This document shows, piece by piece, positions 1 through 9,527 of a stretch of 64,000 bases of DNA. Under the pieces are notes generated by a model. That model had not been told where the DNA came from. It saw only the letters and a program-made list of their open reading frames with translations, and ran no database searches. Within the stretch, counting starts at the first letter, position 1. Each line of letters starts with the position of its first letter. Source of the stretch: Dermanyssus gallinae (taxonomy: Eukaryota > Arthropoda > Arachnida > Mesostigmata > Dermanyssidae); assembly GCA_003439945.1 (NCBI GenBank), contig QVRM01006085.1:19105-83104 (forward strand), in the 5' to 3' direction. The translations under genes were made by a program, and so were the position numbers.

Positions 1-941
1 TCGGGTGCTTTGAGCACACAGTTGTCGTGCAGTGGAGACTTTCGTACAGCCTGTCGACTGGTCTTCTTGATTCGCACCTGGTGAAGCTTCTTGGCTTTGC
101 TGGCCCCCCGCGAACGTTGCGCGAATCGCATCTCGAGCTGAGCATCGAACGGCATATCGAACCGATGCTCGAACGACTCGACAAGAACCGTGTGTATCCA
201 CGACCTCTGGCAGAGCACTCGAATTGGCCCGGTCATGAACGAGGCGACCTTTTTGGTGACGAGAAACGCCGCCAGCGCATCGTTGGCCGCGTACGTCAGC
301 TTACGGCGCGTGAGCACGTTGGCCTCCCAGTCCGAGCAGCGCAACGCGACGGACTTGTCCAGCTTGACGCCGACCAGCTGATCGGCGAGCTTCTGCAGCG
401 ACAGGCCAGCCGGCTGAAGCAAGGCTAGCGACTTCGGGCATTCTGTGGCCAGGTATCGGAGGTCGAGACACGAATTCGTCCTGACGTGGTAGTCTGTGGC
501 GAGTTTGGCCGCGTCACTCGTCACGTCGACGCCCACCTTGACGATGTGTCGGCCGTCGAGCGCGTCGGCCAGCTCGACGGGAATGCCGGCCAACGCCGAC
601 AGCCGGACCACGAAGCACAGATGCTCGTTGGGCGCCCACTGCAGGAGGGCGACCTTGCGCCGTCGCCCGCTTTTCCGGTCCGACACCCACTCGCAGTCGA
701 GTCCGGCGACGCCGCTCGCCAGCGTCGCCCCGACGAACAGATCGCGGTGACGTTTCCACTCCTTGACAGACGAGATCGACACGATGCGTGCACTAGTCAA
801 TGACTGAGGTCTGCATCGAGTTCGACGACGGTAGAGCAGCGAGCCAACGGCAACGGCACCCAGAAGCAGCGAGGCGGCACCTCCTACCACTGCTGCGACC
901 GTCACCGTTGTGGCGCGATCGTGGTGCGACTGTGGCGGCAT
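1..941 (-). CDS. EXD2: EXD2-like 3'-5' exonuclease, left paralog, runs off the window edge
   Basis: Translating the minus strand from the ATG at 941-939 gives 313 codons without a stop down to base 1, so the gene is open and continues outside the window. It matches the complete EXD2 at 42983-44860 along its whole length. The N-terminus holds a hydrophobic stretch (about residues 10-35) followed by arginines, as in the membrane-anchored mitochondrial EXD2 of other animals. The DEDDy exonuclease motifs are intact: LDCEWV (Asp and Glu), VKVGVDV (Asp) and LTYAANDA (Tyr and Asp). Compared with the right copy there is an in-frame gain of about seven residues in the N-terminal hydrophobic part and a rewritten segment after DMPF, also in frame. 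No intron is visible. An intact frame with conserved catalytic residues suggests a functional paralog, but the HNH-like C-terminal half lies outside the window. Confidence 0.85.
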   Translation of the reverse strand, partial: MPPQSHHDRATTVTVAAVVGGAASLLLGAVAVGSLLYRRRTRCRPQSLTSARIVSISSVKEWKRHRDLFVGATLASGVAGLDCEWVSDRKSGRRRKVALLQWAPNEHLCFVVRLSALAGIPVELADALDGRHIVKVGVDVTSDAAKLATDYHVRTNSCLDLRYLATECPKSLALLQPAGLSLQKLADQLVGVKLDKSVALRCSDWEANVLTRRKLTYAANDALAAFLVTKKVASFMTGPIRVLCQRSWIHTVLVESFEHRFDMPFDAQLEMRFAQRSRGASKAKKLHQVRIKKTSRQAVRKSPLHDNCVLKAP

Positions 942-975
942 TGCGGCGACCCAGTTACGAGAATACGACGTACGA

Positions 976-1100
976 GTTGTTGTGCTGCTGTTGTTGTTCT
1001 TGTTGTTGTTGCTGTTGTTGTTGCTGTTGTTGCTGTTGTTGTTGCTGTTAATGTTGTTGTTGCTGTTGCTGTTGTTGTTGTTGCTGTTGTTGTTGTTGTT
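976..1100. repeat. Expanded GTT/GCT triplet microsatellite upstream of the left EXD2 copy
   Basis: About 125 bases of nearly pure GTT with scattered GCT units (CAA/CAG on the gene's own strand) lie 34 bases upstream of the left EXD2 ATG. The equivalent place in the right arm, near 42935-42950, has only three or four such units. It is either untranslated leader or promoter sequence. Confidence 0.9.
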
Positions 1101-1204
1101 ACACCACGGGTTGGTTGATGATCGCGCAATGATGATCGCGTGTGGCTCCTCCGCTCAAAGGTGGTTAGTCGTAGTTGTGTTTGAGGTTAAGATCGCACAG
1201 ATTC

Positions 1205-1450
1205 ACAGGATCGTCGATCGAGCAAAGCCGGTGGCCCGGTGCTGGGTGCATTCTCGTGCGCCTCGCGCAGCCGGAGGAGACACACACGGTGCGGCAACCG
1301 AAGATCGTTTCGATCCACACAGTTGCGCATACGCATTTATGGGCTAGGTTGTCCGTTATGCTGTCTTACGGAAGCACAAAGCGAACGCAAACCCGTCTAC
1401 ATTAAGTGTTGGCAGCTGCCCGAAAGTCTGCCCGAAAAAGTTCGCACGAT
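1205..1450 (+). mobile_element. tRNA-derived SINE, family A (copy shared by both duplication arms)
   Basis: The segment has the family-A layout: a tRNA-like head, the phrase GGAGGAGACACA, a weak B-box region, a piece related to TTTATGGG, and a tail containing CAGCTGCCCGAAAGT-like sequence. It is diverged. The right arm has the same SINE at the corresponding place (42530-42850), so the insertion predates the duplication. Confidence 0.55.
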
Positions 1451-2012
1451 TCGTACGATCATTTCACTGTAGTCGTCGTCGTAGTAGTATTAATAGTAGT
1501 AGTAGTCGATCTAATGTATCATCCCGGCTTGCCGGATTCGTATACCTAGAGTTTGGCGGCGGTTTTCAGCGGTGGCCGCGGTGGCAGCGACGTCTTCCAC
1601 CTCTTGTTCTAGTTCTTGTATTTCTTTTTTCTCTCTCTTTATCAGTCGTTTTGTTGCATGCTAACTTGTTTGGTCTTTTTTGGTTCACCACCGACTCACC
1701 GTCTCAATCCATTACCGACTGCTGAAACAACGTGGAAATAAACTTCTTCTTCTGCTGCTGCTGCTGCTGTTGTTGTTGCGCCGCTGCTGTTGCTGCTAGA
1801 ATCTACTAGAATTTCGTAGAACAGGAGAGCTAATGAACGTCGTCGTGCGGTGACAAACAAACGGCGTTTTCGTCACAGTTCAAACCACGCTTTTTGCTGC
1901 TTCTGTTTGCGTATCATCATCAGATTAGTCATCGCACGGTTGTAGGTGTGACAGATGTTGATGAACAGCTGCTGTTCATAAATGCACGCTGTTGTAGACA
2001 AACAGAGGGAGG

Positions 2013-2043
<31 letters not shown>

Positions 2044-2157
2044 AGAGAAAAGAGAGACTTTTGCAAGGCAAGACGGCCGACAGCCCGATCCAGATGGAAC
2101 GGATACGTCCTCCGGTTATGTTTTGTTGTAGGTGTTGTTGTTGTTGTTGGTGTTATT

Positions 2158-2196
<39 letters not shown>

Positions 2197-2438
2197 GCGG
2201 TAGTGTCAATTCGGCCACTTAGGCCTCTACCAGCTTCTCGGCTCGGCTCGGGTGGTGGTCAGGGATTCCGGTCAACTCTGACTGTGGTTTTCCGCCGGTT
2301 CATCAGACTTCATCATCTTCAGGTTCGGCCGGCGGCAATGCGTCGGCCGACATCTTTGAGACAGCTGAGCAGCAGAACACAGGGATGCTGCCGTCAACCA
2401 GACCAGCAACAGCAACGAAATAACACAGATTTTGGCCG

Positions 2439-2466
<28 letters not shown>

Positions 2467-2469
<3 letters not shown>

Positions 2470-3110
2470 TTATTCCCCCCCCCTAGTACTTCAAGCGTCT
2501 CCCAACCAAATTTTAGATGTCCATCTGGTACTTGCTTAAAGGCTTTTAATTCTAAAGCAGGTCCTATTCTACACCGTCGTCATGCCCATCCGGACGAATA
2601 TAATGAGAACATTTCAGCCACCCCCCCCCCCTCCCCTCTAAAAAGGCCCACATGGAACCCACAAGACCGTAAACTTTTAGCAACCTTGGAAGCAGATTTT
2701 ATATTAGATTATAATACCAAAACACCTAGAGAAATTGACAACATTTAAGCTACTAAATTTAACTCACGCACACTTAGGGCGATTAGAAGTCGACGTAATT
2801 CCCGAACGCAATGTTTGCCAAACGCAACATTATTTCAACAGACCTTATTCATCTGTCAAATATAATCTGCTCAGTTGCGGACCACACTATCGCCTTAAAC
2901 GACTTTCTGAACAAACAAACATTTTACACACACTGTCCGACGTCGTGCCTTTAGAGAAACACCTTCTACTGAAGTGCCTAAGTATCTAAGAGGCACCAGC
3001 GACGTCAAGACTACGCAACCAACCACCTAAAAACTGACAAAAAAGACCAAGAAGAAGAAGATAATCACACACACACACCACTGAAAACTAGCTATTCGGA
3101 CGGATGAAGG
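2467..3110 (+). pseudogene. N-terminal fragment of an RLE-type (R4/Dong-like) retrotransposon
   Basis: A reading frame from about 2480 contains a C2H2-type zinc finger with the pattern CPSGTC, a spacer, then HRRHAH, followed by a proline-rich linker and a segment ending near 2748. The frame is then lost, and a neighbouring frame continues with arginine-rich sequence containing several stops. A leading zinc finger of this form is typical of R2-superclade non-LTR retrotransposons. The fragment starts directly at a (TA)n tract (2440-2466), as other copies end in such tracts. It could be the 5' part of the family seen at 51215-53385, but no overlap exists to prove it. Confidence 0.5.
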
Positions 3111-3214
3111 CACGCATGCCGAGGACGCCACGCCTCGTCGGGAAGCACCGGTACCAGCAGCTGGCGTTCCTCCTGCAAGGACCAAAGTTCAAGCTGTTTA
3201 GATAGATATCACAC

Positions 3215-3430
3215 GTCGAGCCCGGTAGTGGCGTGGTGGCTTAAATCAGCGCCTCGCGACCGGAGGAGATAGCGCACTAAATAGGTGCGGCGCGGGTTCG
3301 AGCCGCCTCACCGTTGCAACCGATTTGTATTTATGGGGCAAGTCCGTCACATGAGTCGGAATGTGAAAAACAGTTCCATGGACGTTAAATCTTGGCTGAG
3401 GGACAACAGCCCGAAAGCTTTACAGATATA
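3215..3430 (+). mobile_element. tRNA-derived SINE, family A
   Basis: A tRNA-like head begins with GCCCGGTAGTGGCGTGGTGG, where the A-box-like part is TGGCGTGGTGG. It is followed by GGAGGAGA and the B box GGGTTCGAGCC at 3294-3304. The body contains TTTGTATTTATGGGG, GAAAAACAGTTCCATGGACG and TTAAATCTTGGCTGAGGG. The same order recurs at 8130-8345 (minus) and 23330-23475 (plus). The following 3431-3683 is GC-rich sequence in which I see no gene. Confidence 0.8.
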
Positions 3431-3683
3431 TATCACACGACAGACTAGCCAACACAACACGGCCAGGTGTAAGTGTATTCCGGAGTGTAACGCGGAATCG
3501 CGAGTTGATCGCGTCTAATTGCGGGTAGGAGTAGTGTGGTACCTCCATGCTGAACCTCGATAGGGGGGAGGGTGGGGGAGCCGCTGGCCTCTCTATTCGG
3601 GCTGGCGGGCACTCCCGCAAGAGGTCCGCGCGCGGCGGGAGTGTAAGTATCTTTCTCTATTGCTATATATATATATATATATG

Positions 3684-4948
3684 CAGGCAGTTCAACAAGT
3701 TCTTAAAATAAAAACTAAACATTTTCTAAATCTTGTTTTTAATTTTTTCTTATTCGATATACTCCCCGAGAAGCTCAATACACTTTTCCCACCGATATTT
3801 CACAGCATTTGTACCTCTTGAGAAGAATTCCGCGTCTTTAGACTGAAAATAGGCATTGACAGCGGCCTTAAACTCTTCATTGCTGAAAAAACGCTTTCCA
3901 CCGTGACTATTCTTCAAATGTCCGATGAGGAAATAATCAGAGGGGGCGAGCTCTGGAGAATAGGAAGGTTGTTAATAAGTTCGAAACTCAGTTGGGCCAG
4001 TTTTGCCGATGCTTGCCGGGTCTTGTGTGCATTGCAACCTTCTTCTGCAAAGCGGACCGTTTCACGATGAGTTCTTGCTTCAGGCAATCCAACAGTCTTG
4101 CATAATATTCTCCCGTGATCGTTTTATCGCTCTCAAGGTAGTGGCCAGAATTATTCCACGTTGGTCCCAAAAAACCGTAGCCATCATCTCTCCGGCCGAT
4201 GCCGTTGTCCGCGCCCTCTTCGGAGGTCCTTCACCAGGTGCACATCATTGGCGAGATGCTTCTTGGGTCTCGGGAGTGTAGTGATGGACCCAGCTTTCAT
4301 CAACGGTCATGAATCTGCGCCAAAAATCCGACGGATTTTTCGACATCTTGGCCAAATTTCGCTGTGAAGCGAAAACACGCACGTCTTTTTGGCCTTGGTT
4401 GAGCAAATGCGGCACTCATTTTGATATGAGCTTTTTCATCTTCAAGTTCTCGTGCAGAATGACATGCACATTACCCAAACTGATTCCCAAAGCCTCCACG
4501 ATCTCCCTAATGTTCAATCGCTTATCTGTGACAAAGATTTTCCGCACTTTTTCCACGTTTTCTTTATCAGTTGCCGTTTTTGGGCGTCCTGAACGTAGTT
4601 CATTCTCGGTGCTCCTGCGACCTCTTTTTAACTCATCAATCCAGTTGGAAACAGTGGCAAAACATGGCGCAGAGTCACCGTACACCTTGTCTAACTCAGT
4701 TTTCACTTGCGTCGCATTCCAACCTTTAAAATAAAAATGCTTGATAACCATTCGAAACTCTTTTTTCTCAATTTTTCAAAATCACGCCGATACGTTGCAC
4801 GGGAAAAGCGATCAAACGAAATCGCGACGGCCAATCACCATAATATTTTGACTGCTAGCAGTCGAAAAGTTGCCGTTTCAATAGCGGTGAAAGCACGCCA
4901 AAATTCGAATTCTGAAAAGCTCATTTTAAGAACCTGTTGAACTACCTG
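3684..4948 (-). mobile_element. Defective mariner element, sister of 46065-47345
   Basis: Terminal inverted repeats begin CAGGCAGTTCAACAAG at 3684 and end CTTGTTGAACTACCTG-like at 4948, set in a TA-rich context as expected for insertion at TA. The minus-strand transposase keeps an ATG for the MVIKHFYFKGW start (4751) and about 111 codons, and is then broken by frameshifts. A deletion near 4010-4025 removes the HQDNAPAH block that carries the second catalytic aspartate in the sister copy. It cannot encode an active transposase. Confidence 0.9.
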
Positions 4949-4959
4949 TATATATATAT

Positions 4960-6248
4960 AAGAAAAATTGTGATGATTTATTAATAATTTACAATACGTT
5001 TGCACACTCGGCAGTGCTCGCCTTAATAAAAATGGGCGTAAAAAGGTGTCACGTGAGGTTAAGAATCAGCTGTCCGTGTCCTTGCTTAATGGTAGCCCCC
5101 GCTCTTATGGACCCGGTGCGAGCGGTATATCCTCAAAGTTCCTTGCAACGTTAAGACGGTAAAATCCATAAGATTCCTCTTCGTGACGCCGAGCCCCAAG
5201 AGCGTCTTCGCAGATTCGGAGTCCCATACACCACTCATAGAGATAGTGATGGATCCGAATCTGCGAGGTTTTTGCGGGTCGGCGAGCGCCGCTTTTAGGA
5301 ACTCGACGTCATATTTGGAGATCTTGTCCTGCCGCGCTTTTGCCAGGTCCCGGTTTGGGCCGCAAACCTCGGCATCTAAAACCCAGACCTCGATAGGTGT
5401 TGTTATTACGAGGTCGGGCTTTAGACCCGGTGCGCCCGGTCGACAGAATACTCGCTCACGAACCACCTCATGACCCCTCTCGCGGAGAAGACGCGCCACG
5501 CGATCACAGACGTTGTCATGTCTCTTTATAGTTTGTTTGTGTGTTGTATCGCACATCTGAGCGACGTGAGCCAACGTCTCAGGCGCATGACACCCGTGCC
5601 TACAACGTTTGTTGTCGCCCGGGCGTCCCCTGGCCAATCTGGCACGCGTTGGTAGTGCGTTGATCCTGAGCTTTAGTAGGTTTAAATACTCCTTACCAGA
5701 TAGGTAGGGCATACCCTTAATCCAGTAATGTACAAAAAGCGTTTCGTGTGCTTTTTTAAAATGTGCTTCATCGAACGTGTTGTGTAGCTTTTGAGACCAG
5801 TAATCGGTCTCTTATGTAGCGATCTCAATGGAGGTTCCCAAGCGCTCGCAAAGAAGTCTTGTTTTCGCAAGGTCTTTTTGAAGTGCTCGGTGGTTAGCAT
5901 CCATTGAACCCCAGGGTGCGTGGAGTGTTGTCGTGCTGTCAGATATTTGGAGGCAGGGGATGTCCAGACCGCCGTGTGCTGTGTGCGTGTACAGGTAGGC
6001 GTTCCGCACCGAGTTTTCGAGCTTTAGCCATTTCGACTGAACAACCTTTCTGATCTCTTTATCTAGGTCGCTAAGGAGTGCGTAAGATGGTCTGGTACCG
6101 GAGACCAGTTAATATAGGAGGCCGGGGAATGAGAAAGTCTTTCAAAAATATGAGTCTTTGGTGGGGTTTAAGGGGAGCTACTGTGAGTCTGTTGAGTAAG
6201 TTAAGGAGTATATCCTTGGTGAAGTCAACTCTGCCATTGCTGTCAAAG
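4960..6248 (-). mobile_element. RLE-type (R4/Dong-like) LINE, copy A, 5'-truncated
   Basis: The minus strand encodes the end of a reverse transcriptase (5682-6248, with frame breaks) and then the C-terminal endonuclease region (5712-5086, 208 codons). The latter has the CCHC knuckle (CRHGC, seven residues, HVAQMC) and the restriction-like endonuclease signature LKPDLVI followed by VLDAEVC. Its 3' end, TTGTGATGATTTATTAAT on the plus strand, abuts a (TA)n tract at 4949-4962. It is homologous to copy C from about 52075 onward and lacks everything upstream. Confidence 0.85.
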
Positions 6249-8129
6249 ATCAGTAGCCATTATATGTATACAAAACAATCCCACTGTTTGTCAGACTTGG
6301 CCCTCGCTCCGGCCACTGCATGCAAAAGTTTGTTCGTGTCAGTTAACGCAACTATGTTGTACATTATAATAACATTCGGAGTACTTTGGTTTGCAGCCGT
6401 CTATCCAGCAGCGTAGGTCGCTCCTTTATAGCCTCGACGATGATGTTGTGAGAGCTATTAAAATTGCTGAAGAATATATTCAAGTGGTTGTCGTTCTTAT
6501 TGTCGAAGTTATTCAAGTAGCTGCCGAATTCTTGTCGAATTTAATTGACGAAGAGGTGTGCGTTGTAACGGTGACCGAATGCTATACATACACGACTATA
6601 TTCCTCCTTCTACTGTGGGTTTGTTTTTTTTTGCCTCGCGGGTCTGTTTGATCCACTGATGGTGCTTCTGTTCAACGCGCTTTAACTTGCTGTGTCGTCT
6701 CGCATCGATACCGTCGCCGACGACCGTTGTTGTTATTTGTGCTGCCGCTATTATTGTAGGTGATACTATTGTTGCTGCTGCTGCTGTTTTTGTTGAGGAT
6801 GTTGTTGTTGTCGTCGGCGGCATTCAATATTTATATAATTGTATATTTAAAATATATATTTAAATTATATAATAAATTATATAATTCTCACAAACACAGA
6901 CACGACTCAAGCACCCCAGCAAGGCAGATACATCCACTGAATTCAGCAGCAGCATCAGCAGCAAAAGGTCGGCGAATCACGCCCTCGTTGGTGTGTTAGT
7001 TAGTTAGTTCGTTCAATCGTTCAGCGATTTACCGATCTCGTTCAGTTAGCTCGACACAAGTGTTGAACGGGGCCACATTCTGTCGTCATGTTTACACCGT
7101 TGGCGTTCACGTATTTATGATCGCGCCAGCAGCAACAGAAACGCTTGGTATTTGGTACTGAGTATTAGGACGGCGACAACCACGGCGGACAAAACCAGTC
7201 AGTGACCGACCATAACTGATAGCGTGAAGGTAGAAGAACACTGAGGTTCTATTAATACCACTGAGCACGAGATAACAACAATATAGTGTACAGCGGTCAC
7301 CAAAAGCACCCAATAGATAGAGCAGCACACAGAGTTGCCCAACGAAAACAATAACAATCATATGACCAGAGAGCACAGTACGAAGGTGGTAATGGTGTTT
7401 GTTGGCAGATGACGAGAGAAGTCCTCAAGACGACAATACCACTTTTAACGCCTCTATACACTCAGCAAACATCAACAACAACAACAACAACGGCAACAAC
7501 TGCAGCAACAACAACAGCAACAACTGCAGCAACAATTGCAGCAACAACAATAAGAGCAACAACTGCAGCAACAACAATAATAAAAGGAACAACAATGACA
7601 ACACCACTTTAAACTGTCTATACTTACTTTCACAACTAGCCACACCACCATCATAGGTAGCGCTGTGTGTCTGTCTGTGTGAGCACGAGTCGTTTCTTGC
7701 TAGCGCTTGTTGTTGTTGTTGTTATAGTGCGCTCGACCAGCGTGAAGCAGAAGCAGACACTGAGTCCTTTTCGTTGCTGCCTTTGTTGTTGTTGTTGTTG
7801 ATATTATTGTTTGTGATGCTGCTGCTGTTGCTGCTGATGGTGGTACTAATTTAGTAATGATGGGTGTTCGATCGGTCGTGGTGGCTCGTGGCATGCGCCC
7901 TTGCCACTTACCGCCATCACCACCATCACCACCTATCATCAGCATCCACAGTAGCAGTAGACGACCTTATCTCGTGCGTCTGCTCGAGATGACGCGGCGC
8001 GGCTCGCGATGGTCGGCATGACTTGCCGCCCCTATGTCTGCCCTATTGATGATCGCCTTCGATTTGCCGCCCCCTCTTCTATCGCCCCTTCGTCTTGGTA
8101 CTGGTACTCGCTGCTGCTGCTGCTACCGT
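6249..8129. other. No gene seen; microsatellite-rich DNA
   Basis: The stretch contains short open frames with low-complexity translations, AT-rich sequence around 6830-6890, a CAA/GCA triplet block at about 7470-7600 and GTT runs around 7707-7725 and 7781-7830. A short frame at 6391-6651 (86 codons, valine- and isoleucine-rich) has no recognisable domain. I see no convincing exon, RNA gene or complete element. Confidence 0.5.
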
Positions 8130-8345
8130 CACCGTCACATTTCTTCTGGTATCTAAATAAAGTTTTCGAGCTGACCCTCCGCCAAGATTTAACGTCCACG
8201 GAACTGTTTTTCACATTACTGCTTCATAGACGGACCCCTATAAATACAAATGTGCAACGGTGGGGCTGCTCGAACCCGCGCACCTATGTGTCTCTTCCGG
8301 TTGCGAGGCGGAAACTTAATCCGCCACGCCACCGGGCTCGATTCG
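8130..8345 (-). mobile_element. tRNA-derived SINE, family A
   Basis: On the minus strand the order is GAGCCCGGTGGCGTGGCGGA, a region with GGAAGAGACACATAGG, a B-box-like GGTTCGAGCAG, TTTGTATTTATAGGGG, CAGTTCCGTGGACGTTAAAT and a tail ending AACTTTATTTAGATACC. It is the clearest full-length copy. The tail with a short T/A-rich end suggests a LINE-mobilised SINE. Confidence 0.8.
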
Positions 8346-9527
8346 ACACTACTACTAGTAAAGTTTTCGGGCTGACCCGAATTGGGATTATCTTAAAAAG
8401 GCATTCGTACCACTCGACTGACAGAGCGCCCTCAGAGAGGCATCTGTTAAAAGGAGACTACCATATGGGCACGAGGAGATGTCCCGGTCGAAGGTGTTTA
8501 TTTCTCACATCTGGCCCGAATGCTTTGCTATTTCGTATACGAGCGAAAACAAACGTCCATTACTTCGTCTAGACAAAACGGTTCATAATGGGCCTCAGCG
8601 AAAAATCTCTCGGGAGCTTCGAGCTCGTATGAAATAAGAGTCTCGACAGGTCTCGTATCTTCGTAGGTGAAAGCTGGCCGAAAGTGGCCCAAGAGTTTTT
8701 CAGATGGAATTGGACAGCTAGTAAAGTTGTAAGACTGTTGAGTGATGGGGTGTGGCTCTCATTGTGCTTTTAGTATAAGGAGACATTCTTGTTGGTCGGC
8801 AAATGATCGCTTCTTAGGGTCTTGAAGCTTTCGACATTATTGTCGTGTGATCGAGTAAATAGCCGACGCAGCTGGGTCATAGGACGATTGGTTGGAACAA
8901 AAGCAATCTCTAGCGTAGCAGCGCAGAGAGCGCCGCATGTGATGGTGATTTAGAAGCTGAGTTTAATTCTCAGATAAGTTAATACTCTCAACCAAATTGG
9001 CACATATCTCAGATAAAACAATGAAACATCGAATTTTTACCCGACGTGTAATGCTTTTGAGTCTTTATTGCTATGCGATTCATCTCAACAGGGTGATCAT
9101 CACCTTACGGTTTGCCAGATAGGAAAAGGGTACTATAGGCGTAATCGAACCTCTTGTCCTTGTTTTTCTTTGGCTGATCAGAGGTCACTACATTCCATTG
9201 TTTCATCTCTACCTTTGGTGGAACCGCAGAACAATGTGAAGCCCAGAAAGTATTTTTTTCAGATAGCCGAGGATGCACGATTGACACTGACGAGGCAACA
9301 CACAGTTACTCGAGTGCAACCAACGCGCTCATTTGGGACCAATTGAATTTTGCCTTCACAAACATTACTAGAATAATGGTAAAATCATCACTTTTCAAGA
9401 TGGCGGCGGCCGTTGTATCCAAGATTGGACCGTTAATAGACAGTACGAGTCAGTACGCGATGGTGACAACCCCTACACTCTATATAGACCATCACTGCGG
9501 CCCCAACTACAGGATTCACTACTGAGC
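8346..9527. other. No gene seen
   Basis: The sequence is of mixed composition without a long frame. The last part may be the 5' untranslated region of the LINE that starts at about 9528, but I cannot place its 5' end. Confidence 0.4.

Larger units (their letters stand above)
1..2435. repeat. Left arm of an inverted segmental duplication
   Basis: The reverse complement of this stretch aligns with 41680-43917. Shared landmarks, read outward from the EXD2 start, are the leader before the ATG, a tRNA-derived SINE, GA-rich and GTT-rich microsatellites, and a unique block around 2215-2430 that recurs at 41690-41925. Homology ends near 2435, where a (TA)n tract begins. Outside the gene the arm holds triplet repeats near 976-1100, 1743-1797 and 2127-2198 and a GA tract near 2010-2045. 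I see no other gene in 950-2435. Confidence 0.85.

Noticed and set aside
800..1347. Cysteine-, valine- or leucine-rich frames around 800-1347
   Set aside because: They are translations of a GTT/GCT triplet repeat in a non-coding leader and carry no domain.
1894..2748. One 284-codon frame spanning the duplication end and the retrotransposon fragment
   Set aside because: It runs through GA, GTT and TA repeats; only the last part (zinc finger onward) has meaning.
6391..6651. 86-codon frame as a small membrane protein
   Set aside because: There is no homology, no splice or regulatory context, and it lies among repeats.
7399..7656. Asn/Ser/Thr-rich frames
   Set aside because: Low-complexity reading of a CAA/GCA microsatellite.
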